Below are positions 36,710 to 47,618 of a DNA stretch of 64,000 nucleotides, piece after piece. Source of the stretch: Glebionis coronaria. Taxonomy: Eukaryota > Streptophyta > Magnoliopsida > Asterales > Asteraceae. Below the pieces are notes generated by a model. The model saw nothing but the letters and a program-made list of their open reading frames with translations. It did no database searches and was not told the origin of the DNA. The stretch lies in contig CM046878.1 in assembly GCA_025667525.1 (NCBI GenBank), positions 387,003,307 through 387,067,306 of the forward strand, read 5' to 3'. How positions within the stretch are numbered: the stretch's first letter is position 1; each line of letters starts with the position of its first letter. The translations under genes and the position numbers were made by a program.

Positions 36710-38533
36710 CTAAATATCGTCCTTGCTTTTCAGCTTTTCTTTCCTCAACCTAGATGGATAAGGTATATTAGAAGAAGAGGAAGGCTTTGGAAGAATAGGA
36801 TCACTCACATCCTTGGGTGGAGGAGGGGTAGAAGGAAGAGGTGGAGAAATTGGGGAAGGAGAAGGATGAGGAATAGGAGCAGGTGACTCGTTCTCCTTAG
36901 TCACAACCACCGGTGGAGGTATAGGAAGCTCTGGTTCCTTGGTACCTTTGCCACTGCGAGTAGTGATTGCTTTCATCTCCCCTCTTGGATTCGCAACGGT
37001 GTTACTCGGAAGAGTACCCGAAGTAGAGGGTTGATTACCTTGGAAGAAACTAGCCATCATGTTCTTCAAGTCATTTGTTTGGCTATCCAACGTATTTCTC
37101 ATGTCGGCTCTCAAATCGTTCCCTTGTTTGACCAGGTCTGCTTTCAAGTTGAGCACTTCACGCTGAAGGTTTCCCACGATCACATCGTTCATCCTCATGT
37201 AAGTTTCCACTTCTTGGTGAAGAGCGGTGGGTTGGTTGGGAGGAGCATTGTATGCGGGTGGTTGATAAGTAGGTTGTTGGTAAACTTGGTTGTTACGTTG
37301 AGGTGGTTGTTGCTGCTTGTGAGGAGGGATGTATGGTGTACGAGGTTGTTGTTGTTTTTGAGGAGGGCGATTGAGGTTTTGTTGTTGGTTTGGGTTGGTA
37401 GGAGGAAAACCAGGTGGAGAAAGATAGTTGTTGGAGCGATAGCTAAGTAAGTTACGGTCGCCTTGAGGTCTAGCTTGATAAGCAGGTTGAGGATAGGTGC
37501 CATATACTGCATTCACATTCTCAGCAGGGTAGTCTTGGGTGGCAGTACAAGTAGTGTAAGAGTGAGGACCCCCGCATATCTCACATGGTTGGCTGACAGC
37601 ACTAACTTGAGCGTTTTTAGTGTTGCTGATGTTGGTGTTGTTAACGGTGTGGGTGACAAGCGATTCAAGAAGCGTAGTGATTTTGTCCAGTCGCTTGTCA
37701 CTGTCATTAGTGCTAGCACTAGCGACATTGGTCCGAACACTCTTGGTTTGCACACGAGACTTATTCTCAATGATATCCCAAGCAGCATTGGAAGTCTTAG
37801 CCAAAAGATTACCCCCCGAGGCACTGTTCAGTGAATCTTGGTCACTCATGCTTAAACCATTGTAAAAAGTATTGATTTGATGTACTTTGGTAAAACCATG
37901 TTGTGGGCATTTTCTTAAAAGATCTTTGAAACGATCCCAAGATTCACTGAACGACTCATCGTACTTTTGCTCAAAATTTATGATTTCATTCCGCAAAGCG
38001 GTAGTACGAGAGGGTGGGAAAAAGTAATTGATAAACTTGGTCTCCAAATCCGTCCACGAGAGAATACTCTGTGGCGGTTCCTTAGCAAGCCAATGCCGGG
38101 CTTGTCCCTCTAAAGAAAAGGGAAAAAGTTGTAACCGGATTACCTCTTGTGGAACACCATTGAATTTGACCGTGTTAGTGAGTTGCAAGAATCTCTTGAT
38201 ATGGTCATGTGGGTCATCAATGGTACGCCCCAAGAATCGTTGAGCGGAAACCATCTGGATAAAGCCTGATTTTAGCTCAAAGTTGTTGGCGGCAATTGGA
38301 GGTATGACAATTGGATCAGTGTTGCCATCTACATGAGCTTGCAGCAATTCAATCATCGGGCGATTATCCGGTTGAGGCTCATTGTTGTTGTTATTATTCA
38401 TGTTGTTGAAAGGTGGGTTGTTGTTGTTATTATTGTTGTTTGGAGGTGGTATGTTGTTGTTGTTTTGTACACCGGCCATGTCTAAGTGATCGAGAGGCTC
38501 GGGCTCTTGATAAGACGTGGATCGAGTGCGCAT
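36710..38533 (-). CDS. Athila-3 gag
   Basis: 607 codons from ATG 38533 (MRTRSTSYQEPEPLDH) to TAG 36710. An Asn/Pro-rich N-terminus is followed by the gag capsid domain at about 95-210 (RLQLFPFSLEGQARHWLAKE, FINYFFPPSRT), then the knuckle-like CEICGGPHSYTTC near 320. A Gln/Pro/Asn-rich stretch (380-445), a predicted helical segment (450-500) and a basic Pro/Ser tail follow. It forms the virus-like particle. The similarity to Athila-1 and -2 gag is clear but distant. The ending at TAG is not at a natural domain edge, because the sequence after it continues the alignment. Confidence 0.88.
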   Translation of the reverse strand: MRTRSTSYQEPEPLDHLDMAGVQNNNNIPPPNNNNNNNNPPFNNMNNNNNNEPQPDNRPMIELLQAHVDGNTDPIVIPPIAANNFELKSGFIQMVSAQRFLGRTIDDPHDHIKRFLQLTNTVKFNGVPQEVIRLQLFPFSLEGQARHWLAKEPPQSILSWTDLETKFINYFFPPSRTTALRNEIINFEQKYDESFSESWDRFKDLLRKCPQHGFTKVHQINTFYNGLSMSDQDSLNSASGGNLLAKTSNAAWDIIENKSRVQTKSVRTNVASASTNDSDKRLDKITTLLESLVTHTVNNTNISNTKNAQVSAVSQPCEICGGPHSYTTCTATQDYPAENVNAVYGTYPQPAYQARPQGDRNLLSYRSNNYLSPPGFPPTNPNQQQNLNRPPQKQQQPRTPYIPPHKQQQPPQRNNQVYQQPTYQPPAYNAPPNQPTALHQEVETYMRMNDVIVGNLQREVLNLKADLVKQGNDLRADMRNTLDSQTNDLKNMMASFFQGNQPSTSGTLPSNTVANPRGEMKAITTRSGKGTKEPELPIPPPVVVTKENESPAPIPHPSPSPISPPLPSTPPPPKDVSDPILPKPSSSSNIPYPSRLRKEKLKSKDDI

Positions 38534-38730
38534 ACACCTGCAAAAGAACGAACAAAGAAAAGCAAAGCAAAAATCTTTTTGGTTTTTATGTTTTTTAATT
38601 TTTTTTTGTATTTTTGAAAATTTTATATTTTTTAGGATTTTTTGAAAATTTTTATGAAAAAGTAACGTTCACGGGGAACGGATCCCAAAATCCAAGTTCT
38701 CACAAAAAACTTTTGATCTTAACGAGAAGA
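38534..38730 (-). other. Athila-3 leader
   Basis: Short A/T-rich leader between the primer site and gag. No conserved hairpin like that of Athila-1 and -2 was seen. Confidence 0.5.
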
Positions 38731-38732
38731 GC

Positions 38733-38746
38733 CGGCAGCGGCGCCG
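38733..38746 (-). other. Athila-3 primer binding site
   Basis: The minus strand reads CGGCGCCGCTGCCG, two bases from the LTR end. It resembles the tRNA-Asp-type site of Athila-1, with different flanking bases. Confidence 0.65.
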
Positions 38747-38748
38747 TT

Positions 38749-40126
38749 TGATAAAAGGATTTTTACTCGTTTGAAAGTTCGATTCTCGGAATCTCCTCGA
38801 ATTGATCACAGCCTAAAGTGGAATGATTTGTTTTTGGTGACAAAAAGTGAGGGTTGTTTATCTATTCTACTTAAAAGATAAATGAATGAAGTAATGAAAT
38901 TAAACTTGCAGTAAGTATAAATGATTAAATGATAAAACAGAAAAATAATCTTACTGAAGAAAATAGCTATGCGGAATAAAATCCCATTCGGAATAATCAG
39001 ACTGTGCGGAATAACAAAGCTCTATGCGGAATGTTTGAACTACTCGGAATATTTGCTCTATGCGGAAAATTCAAACATGCGGAATACTAGGGTTATCCGG
39101 AATATGGAAATATTCCGAATAAAGGAAAGAAAAATCTTGCTATGCGGAATAATAGAGTGTTCCGAATAAGAGAAGAAGAAATAAGGCTATTCGGAATATA
39201 TAAATATTCCGAATAGGGGACAAAAGGAATGGCTTATGCGGAATAAACTGGGGACGAAGAACACCAGCAGATATTTAAACAGTAGACTCGAATTTAAAGC
39301 CAAATCAAACTAAATAATCAACAAGGTTTTACCAAATTAACCAATAATCATTTAAATACTATAAGTAACAAATCCCAACAATAAAAACACAAATTCAACA
39401 ACTTTTTAAGATCAAACTTGAACTAAATAAAAACTTAAGAACTTTAAATAAAAAGATGATGAAGAACAAGATGAATGAAAAGATTAAAGGAACACTTGTA
39501 TTGATGATTGAGATTCAGTAAACAAAAGGAAAGGATAAAACTTACAAGATTAAAGAACAAATCAAAGAAGATGAAGAACCACTCCTTAAGGGAGATGGTT
39601 TTCCTACGAAATAGGAAGAGAAAAACAGAAAGGAAAAACTAAAAACTGAATGCAAAGTGTGTGAGGGGAGGGCTTTATATAGTCTTGTCTTTTGGTTGGT
39701 GAGTGGGCTTTCTCCCGTTCTTCTTGTCTTCTCGTCTTTTCAGAAAAGTTGATGTTTTCGATTCTGATTCGGGATTTGTCGTCGATTAAATTCAACTCGT
39801 CTTTTAATTTCTTCGTTTAATAGACTTGAGTTTCTTCGACTTATATAAATCTTCCATCTTTGGTCCTTTTCTTCGATAAATCTTCGAATAGGCCCAGTGA
39901 CTTCAAATCTTTTGCATCTCTTGGACAATAGACTTCATCTTGAGTCTTTTTCTTTGATAAAGCCCGTGCAATCCCACGTTTTCTCCAATATTCATCCGGT
40001 TGGCTCTGAAAACATAATAAACACAAAAACCACGCATAATTCCAAACAAATGATATTAAATACGTGTTTTGGTCTTGTTTTAGCCAGAATTAAGTGGTAA
40101 AAGGATGGGTGTTTACACACCTATCA
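38749..40126 (-). repeat. Athila-3 5' LTR
   Basis: 1378 bp, the same length as the 3' copy, with no indels seen. It has the same CGGAATA array (about 38969-39254) and TATA box. Confidence 0.92.
39673..39682 (-). promoter_or_regulatory. TATA box of the Athila-3 5' LTR promoter
   Basis: Minus strand CTATATAAAG. It would drive transcription leftward into gag. Confidence 0.5.
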
Positions 40127-40131
40127 GTAAG
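40127..40131. repeat. Target site duplication of Athila-3, right copy (gtaag)
   Basis: Matches 29605-29609. Removing the element and one copy restores the copia gag frame. Confidence 0.9.
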
Positions 40132-41703
40132 CATGTTAGTGGTGTTTTCTAAATCAATGCTTAGAACTCTAATCTTATCCTCATACTCATGTTGAGTATT
40201 TTGAAGCCACTTGTTTTGTTGTTCCAAAGTTTTTAGAGAACTCTTGTAAGATTGAACCTCTAAGAAATATTTATCATTTTGTTCATTTAGTTCACTATAT
40301 TAAGTTAAGAGTTCTGAATATTTATCATGACAACCAAGAGGGCATTTTTGTACCTGAGGCGAAATTCCCATAAGAGCAAATTCTTCTGCTTCCTCTACAT
40401 CAGATAAGTGCCCAGCAACCATAGCAAACACATTAGTAGAAGCTTTAGCTGATTTTAAGGTAGCAGTCTGATGATCATTCTAGTTAACCATGGAGTCAAC
40501 GGACACCAAAGCTTTCTTTTCATCCTTGAGCTCTTGAACCTTGAAGGTTGAATACCTGTTCTTCTCCTGGTCATTTTTGTTAGGGCATTCCCTAGCAAAA
40601 TTTCCTTGCTGCTGATAGTTGTAGCATCTGACCTTGCTTCTATCAAATCTGGCTGGCTCTATTGGGTTGTAGCTGAATTTTCGACCGGCTTTCTTTTCAA
40701 ACTTATGAACCCGGAGAGTGAGCATAGCAATCTGCCATTTTAGATCCATTTCATCCAAGTCAAGTTTATCAACCTGTTTGAAATCATCAAAAGCAAGCTG
40801 CTGTTGTGGATCAACATCAGCAACAAAAGAGTGAAGAACAGCTTCTACCATGCTACTAGTCTTGGCTTTTGATTCAGGAGAAGAACTATGTTGAGATGAC
40901 ACAGTATATCTTGGGCTACTAGCATAAGACATTGGACTAGATCTCATGGAGCTCACAAAAGCAGAGTTAGCAGGAGTAGAAAAGGAATCACTTGAGTATC
41001 CTCTCACGTGCGACTCAAAGGTTTTGAGTTTGTGAAACAAGTCATCAAAAGAAAGATATTCAAGTCCTCCTTTTACCTTTAGAGATATGACTACCTGATT
41101 CCATGAATGAGGTAGGGCTCTAAGGAACCTGGCACTGATGTCTTCATTTTCAGGTTTGGACCTGAGTTGATTCCATTGGCTAAGAATCTTTTAAAACCTG
41201 TCATACCCTTGATGAAGACCTTCTGTTTTAGAAATCTTGAATTCTGTGAATTCATCTCTTAGCAATGATCTGCGAATCTTCTTAGATTCCTCATTCCCTC
41301 CAAATCTTGCCTTTATCCCATTCCAAATCTCCCTAGCATCATCCAAGTGATAAAAATCACCCATATGATCATCAGGAAGAGACTAAAGCAAAATGGTTTT
41401 TGCTTTGATTTCCTTCTGAACAGCAGTGATTTCTTCATTAGATTTAGGGTCTATAATGATGATCTGACCATTCTTGTCTCTACCATTCTTCTTCTTGCTA
41501 TTGCCATTTTGGACAATTTTCCACAACTCTAGATAAGTATTGGTGATCCAGCACTCCATTTTCATGGCCCAGCAGTCATATTCTTCCTTCTTCAAGAGTG
41601 GGAATTTTCCATTAGTATTGGAAACAGTAGCAACGATTTGTTGTGTTTGATGTGTTGTGGTGGTGCTTGGTTCTCTTGTTTCAGTAGAACTAGAAGCAGA
41701 CAT
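40132..41703 (-). pseudogene. Copia gag, broken
   Basis: The likely start is ATG 41703 (MSASSSTETREPSTTTT). An upstream in-frame Met at 41790 lies in the LTR/primer region and is not used. A gag domain (PLLKKEEYDCWAMKMECWI), then in-frame stops at 41383 (TAG), about 41190 (TAA) and 40480 (TAG). All lie in one frame, so the frame is otherwise preserved. The zinc knuckle reads CYNYQQQGNFARECP: the second Cys and the His are replaced by Tyr and Asn, changes consistent with C-to-T decay on one strand or the other. Athila-3 interrupts it at 40131. Confidence 0.85.
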
Positions 41704-41764
41704 GATTAAACAAAAGATGTTAGTAAGAAAAAAAATGGTTCTTCTTGAGCAGAGACTCTCCCAG

Positions 41765-41776
41765 GCTCTGATACCA
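41765..41776 (-). other. Copia primer binding site, initiator-tRNA-Met type
   Basis: The minus strand reads TGGTATCAGAGC, two bases from the LTR. This is the standard plant copia primer site. Confidence 0.9.
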
Positions 41777-41778
41777 CT

Positions 41779-42246
41779 TGTTGGGTCCACTAGATGTGGA
41801 TCTTGCAGCCTGTTAAGGATGGTGAACGACTTCTGTAATCACAAGTCTATTCACAGAGAGACTCTTAATGTAACACACAGTATAAGTGTGGAATACAAAT
41901 ACTATGAACAAGAAGAAACAGAATAACTAAATAACTTGATCCTTACTAAGGATTTCTACTATTAATATGAAATGAATAATGATGATAAAGGTATGTCTAA
42001 CCCTTCTGCCAATGGGTTCCTTTTATACTACAAGGAAACCCTAATACTTTAAACCAAAACGTATAACTTCTGATATGCATATACATTCCTAACATATCTC
42101 ATGCATATTCTAACAAACTACTAAGAATAATAATGTTTGACTTTATACTAGACCAGGAGCACGTATTGCTCCTACTACTAGGACCAGGAGGAACTACATA
42201 CCTCCTAGCTTATCTATTACAAATACCTATTCCAAAGGTCCTAACA
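41779..42246 (-). repeat. Copia 5' LTR, 468 bp
   Basis: In element orientation it starts TGTTAGGACC and ends GGACCCAACA. Its distal end matches the truncated 3' LTR at 20031-20202. A TATA-like GTATAAAAGG lies at 42019-42028. The flanking TACTA (42247-42251) is the candidate target duplication; the partner is outside the window. Confidence 0.85.
42019..42028 (-). promoter_or_regulatory. TATA box of the copia LTR
   Basis: Minus strand GTATAAAAGG, about 220 bp inside the LTR. Motif match only. Confidence 0.45.
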
Positions 42247-43935
42247 TACTATTTCCCAGATCTGACGGAGTGGTTAAATAATCATCATCATCTTCAACCA
42301 ACTCAAACCAATAATAGATATTTCCATTAAATTAGTACTGTTACTTTCCAAAAACTGGGCGACATTAATCAACATCCAACTGGGCGACCAACATCCCAAT
42401 TTATCAAAACCTAAAGTTTCATCAATCCTCAGTCATATTCACAAAATAGGAAACCAAAATCAAGACACAGTCACTACATTCACCATCAACAAAAACCAGA
42501 TCCAAATCAAAACCACCTATTCATCTACAAAAAGAAAACACAAAACAACCTATAAGAAACAGATCTGAATCCACCAAAATCACAGACTCACGATTCACAC
42601 AACCCAGATCTACTCATAAACAAACTGCAGATCCTTGTACAAATACAAATACATATCGAAACCAAACAAATTGAAATTTTAAAAGAAGATTATTCTTCCC
42701 TTTTGGCCAATGGGTGGATTTAAACTACATAAAAATTGTTTTTTTGTGGGTTCCCATTGATTTTGATATGAAAATCTATGTAATGGTTCAATGGGTATAA
42801 TAAGTGGGTTTGTTTCGTCTCAAGTCCAGAAGACATAGCTTGAGATTGTGGCGACTGTTTCCTAAAAGATGGATATAATGGTGTTAATTGGAAGTGAGCA
42901 AATGGTTTATGCCATATGGTGGTTGGCTGTTGATTTTGATGTTGATGTTGCCGAGAGGGGTTGGTAGAGAGGTGATGTCGTTGACTGGATGTTGTTGTGG
43001 TGGTAATTGTATTTGCTGAAAAGAAAGCTGAAGCTTTAAAGAAAAGCTGATGAAAAAACCCTAGAGATTTGGTAAAGCACTTCGACAAGTGTTGGGTTGT
43101 TCAGTTTTTTAGTGAACACTGATAAAGGTGTTCATGTTGGGAAATAAAAAAGTGGGAATAGTCGTTTGAGGCATTTGGCCAGTGGAGTTTTAAGAAAAAA
43201 TGGCTGCAAGTCGGTCGTTATTGAAACAAAATACTAAAATCATACCAAAAGCACATCAGATTCTGGATTGGGGGAGTTTTATGTGTCATATAAGTGTGTG
43301 TGAAGTATAACGGTTGGGAAATGAAAATGAAAAGAAGGAACAAATAAAAAGACAGGTATGCCCCTCCATTAACGTGATAAATGGTTAACAATTAACGATA
43401 GGAAATATATGCGTTACTAGTTTCATTTTTAGGGAGGAAACGGTGTACTTAATTTGACTTAAGGACGATCTGTGATTTTGGAGTATACCATAGGGACGAT
43501 CTATGAATTTTTTTTCTACAATCAAATTTAATTATTTCAATATCCAGACCGTTGTTAGGAATTTTAAAAACATGTGTAAATGAATGTGTATTTTTGGTTG
43601 TGTCCTAGGACTCACTTGTGTCAACAACAATTATACCTAGAAGTGTTTTAATTATTGTGTGTATACCAAGGTGACACACAAATAACGGTTATTCACACGT
43701 CATTGTAGTGGACACTCTAAATCTCATGTACCAGACTATATATTAAATTCGACGTGATAAGCGTTCAATAATCGTGTGTGCGTATGACTAGAGATGGTAA
43801 AACAAGCGGGTCGGACGTGCACGAGCAACAGGAAAAACATACACGGGCCAAAACAGCATGGGTAAAACGGACACGGGGTCAACTCGGCAAATAAAATTTG
43901 TATCAAATGAGCTGATGGCCAAAAAGTAATTCATT
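42247..43935. other. Flank of the copia insertion, no clear gene
   Basis: Contains one ORF (42720-43088, listed separately). Minus-strand sequence around 42430-43080 has a CTTC/CAACAAC-rich, 5'-UTR-like composition, suggesting a promoter-proximal part of a host gene transcribed leftward and cut by the copia insertion. This is weak inference. At 43440-43520 there are two GGACGATCTRTGA words about 45 bp apart. Nothing else is recognised. Confidence 0.3.
42720..43088 (-). CDS. Hypothetical ORF, 122 codons
   Basis: MSKCFTKSLGFFHQLFFKAS start, Thr/His/Gln-rich middle. No domain recognised. It ends about 470 bp from the copia insertion. It may be 5'-UTR sequence that happens to be open, or the first exon of a host gene disrupted by the retrotransposon stack. 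Low confidence. Confidence 0.2.
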   Translation of the reverse strand: MSKCFTKSLGFFHQLFFKASAFFSANTITTTTTSSQRHHLSTNPSRQHQHQNQQPTTIWHKPFAHFQLTPLYPSFRKQSPQSQAMSSGLETKQTHLLYPLNHYIDFHIKINGNPQKNNFYVV

Positions 43936-45165
43936 CGCTTTCGGCATTTTTTACGTTTTTGCAGGTTTTTAGCATAAGTCCGTTCGATTACATCTTCGAA
44001 CGTTTTTTACGTTTTCGAAAGTTTTTACGTATTCGCACGTTTTTTACGTTTAAGTATGCTATTTTACTTTCACGGCCGTTTTTAAGTTTTCCCATTTGTT
44101 TATGTTCTGGCATTTATTACATTTTCACACGTTTTTAAACCGTTTTTATGTTTTTGTTTGTTTTCTACGTTTTCGCACGCTTTCGTTTTACTGGTATTTT
44201 ACGTTTTTGCAAGATTTTTTACGTAATCATCCGCTTTTTATGTTTCACACGTTTTTTATGTTCTCGCACGTTTTTTAATGTACACGCACGTCCTTTACTT
44301 TCACGTCCATTTTTATGTTTCATCAGTATTTTACGCTTTCGTACATTTTTTACTCTTTCGCACAGTTTTTACATTTTCGTACTTTTTACACTTTCGTCCA
44401 TTTTTTACGTGATCGTCCGGTTTTAATGTTTTCGCACGTTTACGTTATCGTCTGTTTTTACGTTTTTTATTGGTTTTTATGTTTTCGCACGTTTTTTAAG
44501 CTAAGCACAACCGAAAGCGTAAAAAACAAAAAAAAACAAAAAAACAGTCGTAAACATAAAAATGACAGACCAAAACGTAAAAGAACGGACGAAAAGGAAG
44601 AAAAGGACAAAAACGTAGAAAATAGAAGAAAACATTAAAACCATATGAAACGTAAAAAATAGAAGTGTAAAGAACATATAAATATGTAAAAAACAGATGA
44701 AAACATTTAAAACGTAAGAAAACGGACGAAATTGTAAAAAATCGAAGAAAATATTATGACCACACGAAAACGTAAAAAATACTAAAGAAAACGTAATAAA
44801 TACTGTCAAAAGCGTAAAAACAGATGAAAACATTAAAAATGTAAGAAAACGGCCGAAGGCGTAAAAAACAAAAAACTAAAAAACATACAAAAACGTAAAG
44901 AAACAAACGAAAACGTAAAAACGGACCAAAACAGACGAAAATGTAAAAACGGAGGAAAACATAAAAACGGCCGAAAAAGAAAAAACTAGACTGATACTTT
45001 AAAAAATGGACGAAAACGTAAAAAAATTGACGAAAACGTAAAAAAAAGCACGAAATTGTAAAATAAAACTGATGATGTCGTAAAAATGGACGGAAACGTA
45101 CAAAACATGTTAAAGCGTAAAAAATGAAATGAAACGTTAAAAAACGGGCTAAAATGTCAAAAAAA
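43936..45165. repeat. Large inverted array of degenerate TTTTTACG-type repeats
   Basis: Left arm (about 43936-44505) is built of words such as TTTTTACGTTTTCGCACG. Right arm (about 44510-45165) is built of the reverse complement (CGAAAACGTAAAAAACGG). The switch is sharp at about 44505-44520. Apparent ORFs in both strands (44096-44278, 44148-44426, 44315-44638, 44501-44833) are repeats read as Phe/Tyr- or Lys/Asn-rich peptides and are not genes. Confidence 0.75.
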
Positions 45166-45199
45166 ACTAAATAAAAAAGATTAACACCGTAGCCTATTT

Positions 45200-45281
45200 A
45201 ATGTCTTACATATGTTCATAAGCGTCTATTAGTTTTTCACACATGTTCATAAGTGTCCATTTAGTTTTTCACACTTATCTC
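45200..45281. repeat. Short tandem repeats next to the MITE
   Basis: Two units of about 32-36 bp (ACATGTTCATAAGTGTCCAT, then TTAGTTTTTCAC) sit left of the MITE and a third lies right of it (about 45730-45765). The MITE therefore inserted into this small array. Confidence 0.55.
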
Positions 45282-45284
45282 TAG

Positions 45285-45690
45285 GGGTGTTTGGGATTGC
45301 TTATTTAAAATACATTATGTGTTTTGATAATGGATAATCAGATAATCGGTTGTTACAAAAAGTGGTTTTAAAAAATAGTATTTGAATATGACGTAGTTGT
45401 TTGGATATGTAAAATGACCAAAATAGGTATATTAAAACTTGAAACTATATGTGTAATAATACTTTAAAAAGAGAGGTATTGTAGTAATATTATGTTAAAT
45501 TCATTGCATGAGTTTGGTGCGTTTTATAGATGCACCTCACATGGTGCTTTTGCAAAACGCCGTTTCGATGGCTTTCAAACGCAAAAAAAGTGTTTTTTCA
45601 CACTTTTACCCAAACACTAATAATTGGTTTATTCCATTTTACAACCGCGATAAACAAATAATCTACGTGAAAACGTAAATACAAACACCC
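45285..45690. mobile_element. Tourist-like (PIF/Harbinger) MITE candidate
   Basis: Terminal inverted repeats GGGGTGTTTG (left) and CAAACACCCC (right), about 405 bp apart. Flanking trinucleotides CTA and TAA are compatible with a decayed TWA target duplication. It is A/T-rich with no ORF. Tourist elements commonly begin with such GG-TGTTTGG ends. Confidence 0.5.
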
Positions 45691-46144
45691 CTAAGAAGTG
45701 ATTAATAGTGACTAATTAGTGTTTCACACATGTTCGTAAATGTTCATTTAGTTTTTCACATTTACCACTAATAATTCATTAATAACAATGATGAGAAAAG
45801 TACTCTTTAAAAAAAATCCTAAAAAGGTACATAAATTATATCTGACCAAAATTTATCACCTCTACACTTTAAGAGAGGACGGTGTCTCAGAGGTGCCTCG
45901 CTGAGCCTATGTGGAACCCTCGTCGTGTCACTTCACCTCACTCCGCCACACCCACCCCTATTCGCCGTGCACATTTCGCTTAACCGACGAACTGATGAAG
46001 AGGAGAGAGGGGAAGAATATAGCCGTAATAAACCTTTAGCCGTTTGAAATTTAATTATTTTTTTTGCATTTACCATTATATATATATCCCCCATTTTAAC
46101 ATTTTTAACAAACATATTTATTCCCTAAACCAACAAATACTAAT

Positions 46145-46990
46145 ATGGCGTGTTCAGTTTCACACACTTTTGATCAAATCAAAACATTGGTTGATAAACT
46201 AATTAAAGAAGACAACGTTCGGCAGAAAGCGATTGCGGATTTAGCCCTCAAATTTAAAAGTGCATCCACTGCTAAATTTGAATTGCAGGAAGCATATAAA
46301 AAAATGCAATGATATTCCAAAAGAGTGGCGTGATTCGATGATCAAATTTTTGAAAAAATAATCAGACAATGACGGTGCGATACATGATACTTTGTTTGAA
46401 GAAGCCGCTAAAATCGAAAGACAAGTGGAATTTAAAAAAGAATGGGTGAGAGAATTTCAATTTTCGTGTTGTATTTTTTATTTTCTAGTATTGTAATTTT
46501 AATTTCTGTAATGTATTTTTATTTTCTAGTGTTGTAATTTGAATTTTTCAATGGCTATGTATTCAACGACTATGTTTTTTTCTATAAATACTACTTCCAC
46601 TTGCTTTTATTTTCTCATACAAAACCCTACTCTCAAACATGTCTCAAGAAAACACTTTTGTAAACAAGAAACAAAACAAACAAAAAGCAAGTCGAAGCAA
46701 CCCATCGACACCGGAAAAAAAAATACATGAGTTAATCCCCCCACGACCTTACCCAAATTCAATGGATAGATCATCAGTTCCTGTTGAAGAATACGAGGTA
46801 CCTGCTGATTTTCGTCTTATTGAGGAACAAGAACGTCAGCTGCTTCTTGATGAAGAAGCATTACGAGAAACATTAGCATAAGAAAAAGGCCGAAAAGAGT
46901 CGGGGAAGCAAATCAAGAAAGAAAAGACCGTCAAATGCTTTTTGAGGTATTTGAATATTCCATCGGACTCATCTGATTCGAATCTCGGAA
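46145..46990 (+). pseudogene. Broken gene-like reading frames of unknown function
   Basis: An ATG at 46145 opens 55 codons (MACSVSHTFDQIKTLVDKLI start, helical, Lys-rich) to a TGA at 46310. One extra A in the AAAAAAA run near 46298-46304 appears to be the break: in the +2 frame coding-like sequence continues (NDIPKEWRDSMIKFLKK, stop, then IERQVEFKKEWVREF). Further on, 46639-46881 (MSQENTFVNKKQNKQK start, then an acidic EEQERQLLLDEEALRE stretch) could be a second exon or a second decayed gene. No family was recognised. Because it sits among MITEs it may be a transposon-associated gene. Codon texture supports former coding, but the identity is unknown. Confidence 0.35.
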
Positions 46991-47615
46991 CCGATTAAAT
47001 TACGTCGAACTTTATCGTATCGTATTTTTACTTTATTTTATTTTTAAATTCCGTATTTGTAATTTTTATTTAAGTATTTGTAATTTTAATTTGGATGAAA
47101 CGAATTTTAACTTGTGTGAAAATAAAAAAAAAATAAAAAATAAAAAATAGTGGTGGGGTCAAAGTGGAGTGGGGTTGGCTCTCTATGAGTGAAGGTGTAT
47201 TTTTATTCGTTCAAGTTTCATTTATTCAATGACCAAAATTTGACGGAGATATATTGCTCGGTTATTGATATAGTGAATAAATCTGTCATTTTATATTTAG
47301 TTGTTTCGTGTTAATGTGGCGCTAATATGTTAGCTGTGAGGACAAAATGTCTCTCCATGACATCTTTCTCTCTAATAAGTATTTCACTTGAAACATTTTT
47401 TCAGTTGTCTCTGGTTTCAAGATCAAGTTATATAAAAGAATTAAAATGTAGCTATTAAGTTATAAGAACAAGAAAGTGACAACAATTATATACATAAAAG
47501 GAACATAAAAACATGTTGGCTACATGCAAAAGTAGATAAATATATAAATTTAGTTTGGAGTGTATACGAAGCATAGTAAAAGTAGTTGTAGTGACTGAGC
47601 AACGCAATTAGTGAT
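46991..47615. other. Intergenic, A/T-rich
   Basis: Nothing recognised beyond an A-rich run near 47125-47150. Confidence 0.4.
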
Positions 47616-47618
47616 GGT

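Larger units (their letters stand above)
29610..40126 (-). mobile_element. Athila-3: full-length Ty3/gypsy retrotransposon, 10.5 kb
   Basis: Complete element with two 1378-bp LTRs (29610-30987 and 38749-40126), a 5-bp target duplication (gtaag), primer site, gag, protease, RT-RNase H-integrase and a polypurine tract. The LTRs differ at about nine positions by eye (0.65 percent), so it inserted recently relative to the copia host. The domain style (DLGAS protease, VFMDD RT, no chromodomain) is Athila-like. There is no env-like ORF; instead 1.86 kb of non-coding sequence follows pol. Two in-frame amber codons interrupt the long frame. Confidence 0.93.
20031..42246 (-). mobile_element. Ty1/copia retrotransposon with a third ORF, decayed, host of the nested insertions
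   Basis: Order on the minus strand: 5' LTR (41779-42246), Met-type primer site, gag, Athila-3 insertion (29610-40126), gag end, integrase, RT, RNase H (to 24811), third ORF (24235-21176), tandem repeats, polypurine tract and partial 3' LTR. Without the insertion the internal part is about 11 kb. The RT/integrase style and the third ORF resemble the SIRE/Maximus-type copia elements of Asteraceae; that lineage call is from memory. Several stops and frameshifts make it inactive. Confidence 0.85.

Noticed and set aside
44096..44833. Phe/Tyr-rich ORFs on both strands
   Set aside because: They are translations of the TTTTTACG repeat array and change frame without changing character.
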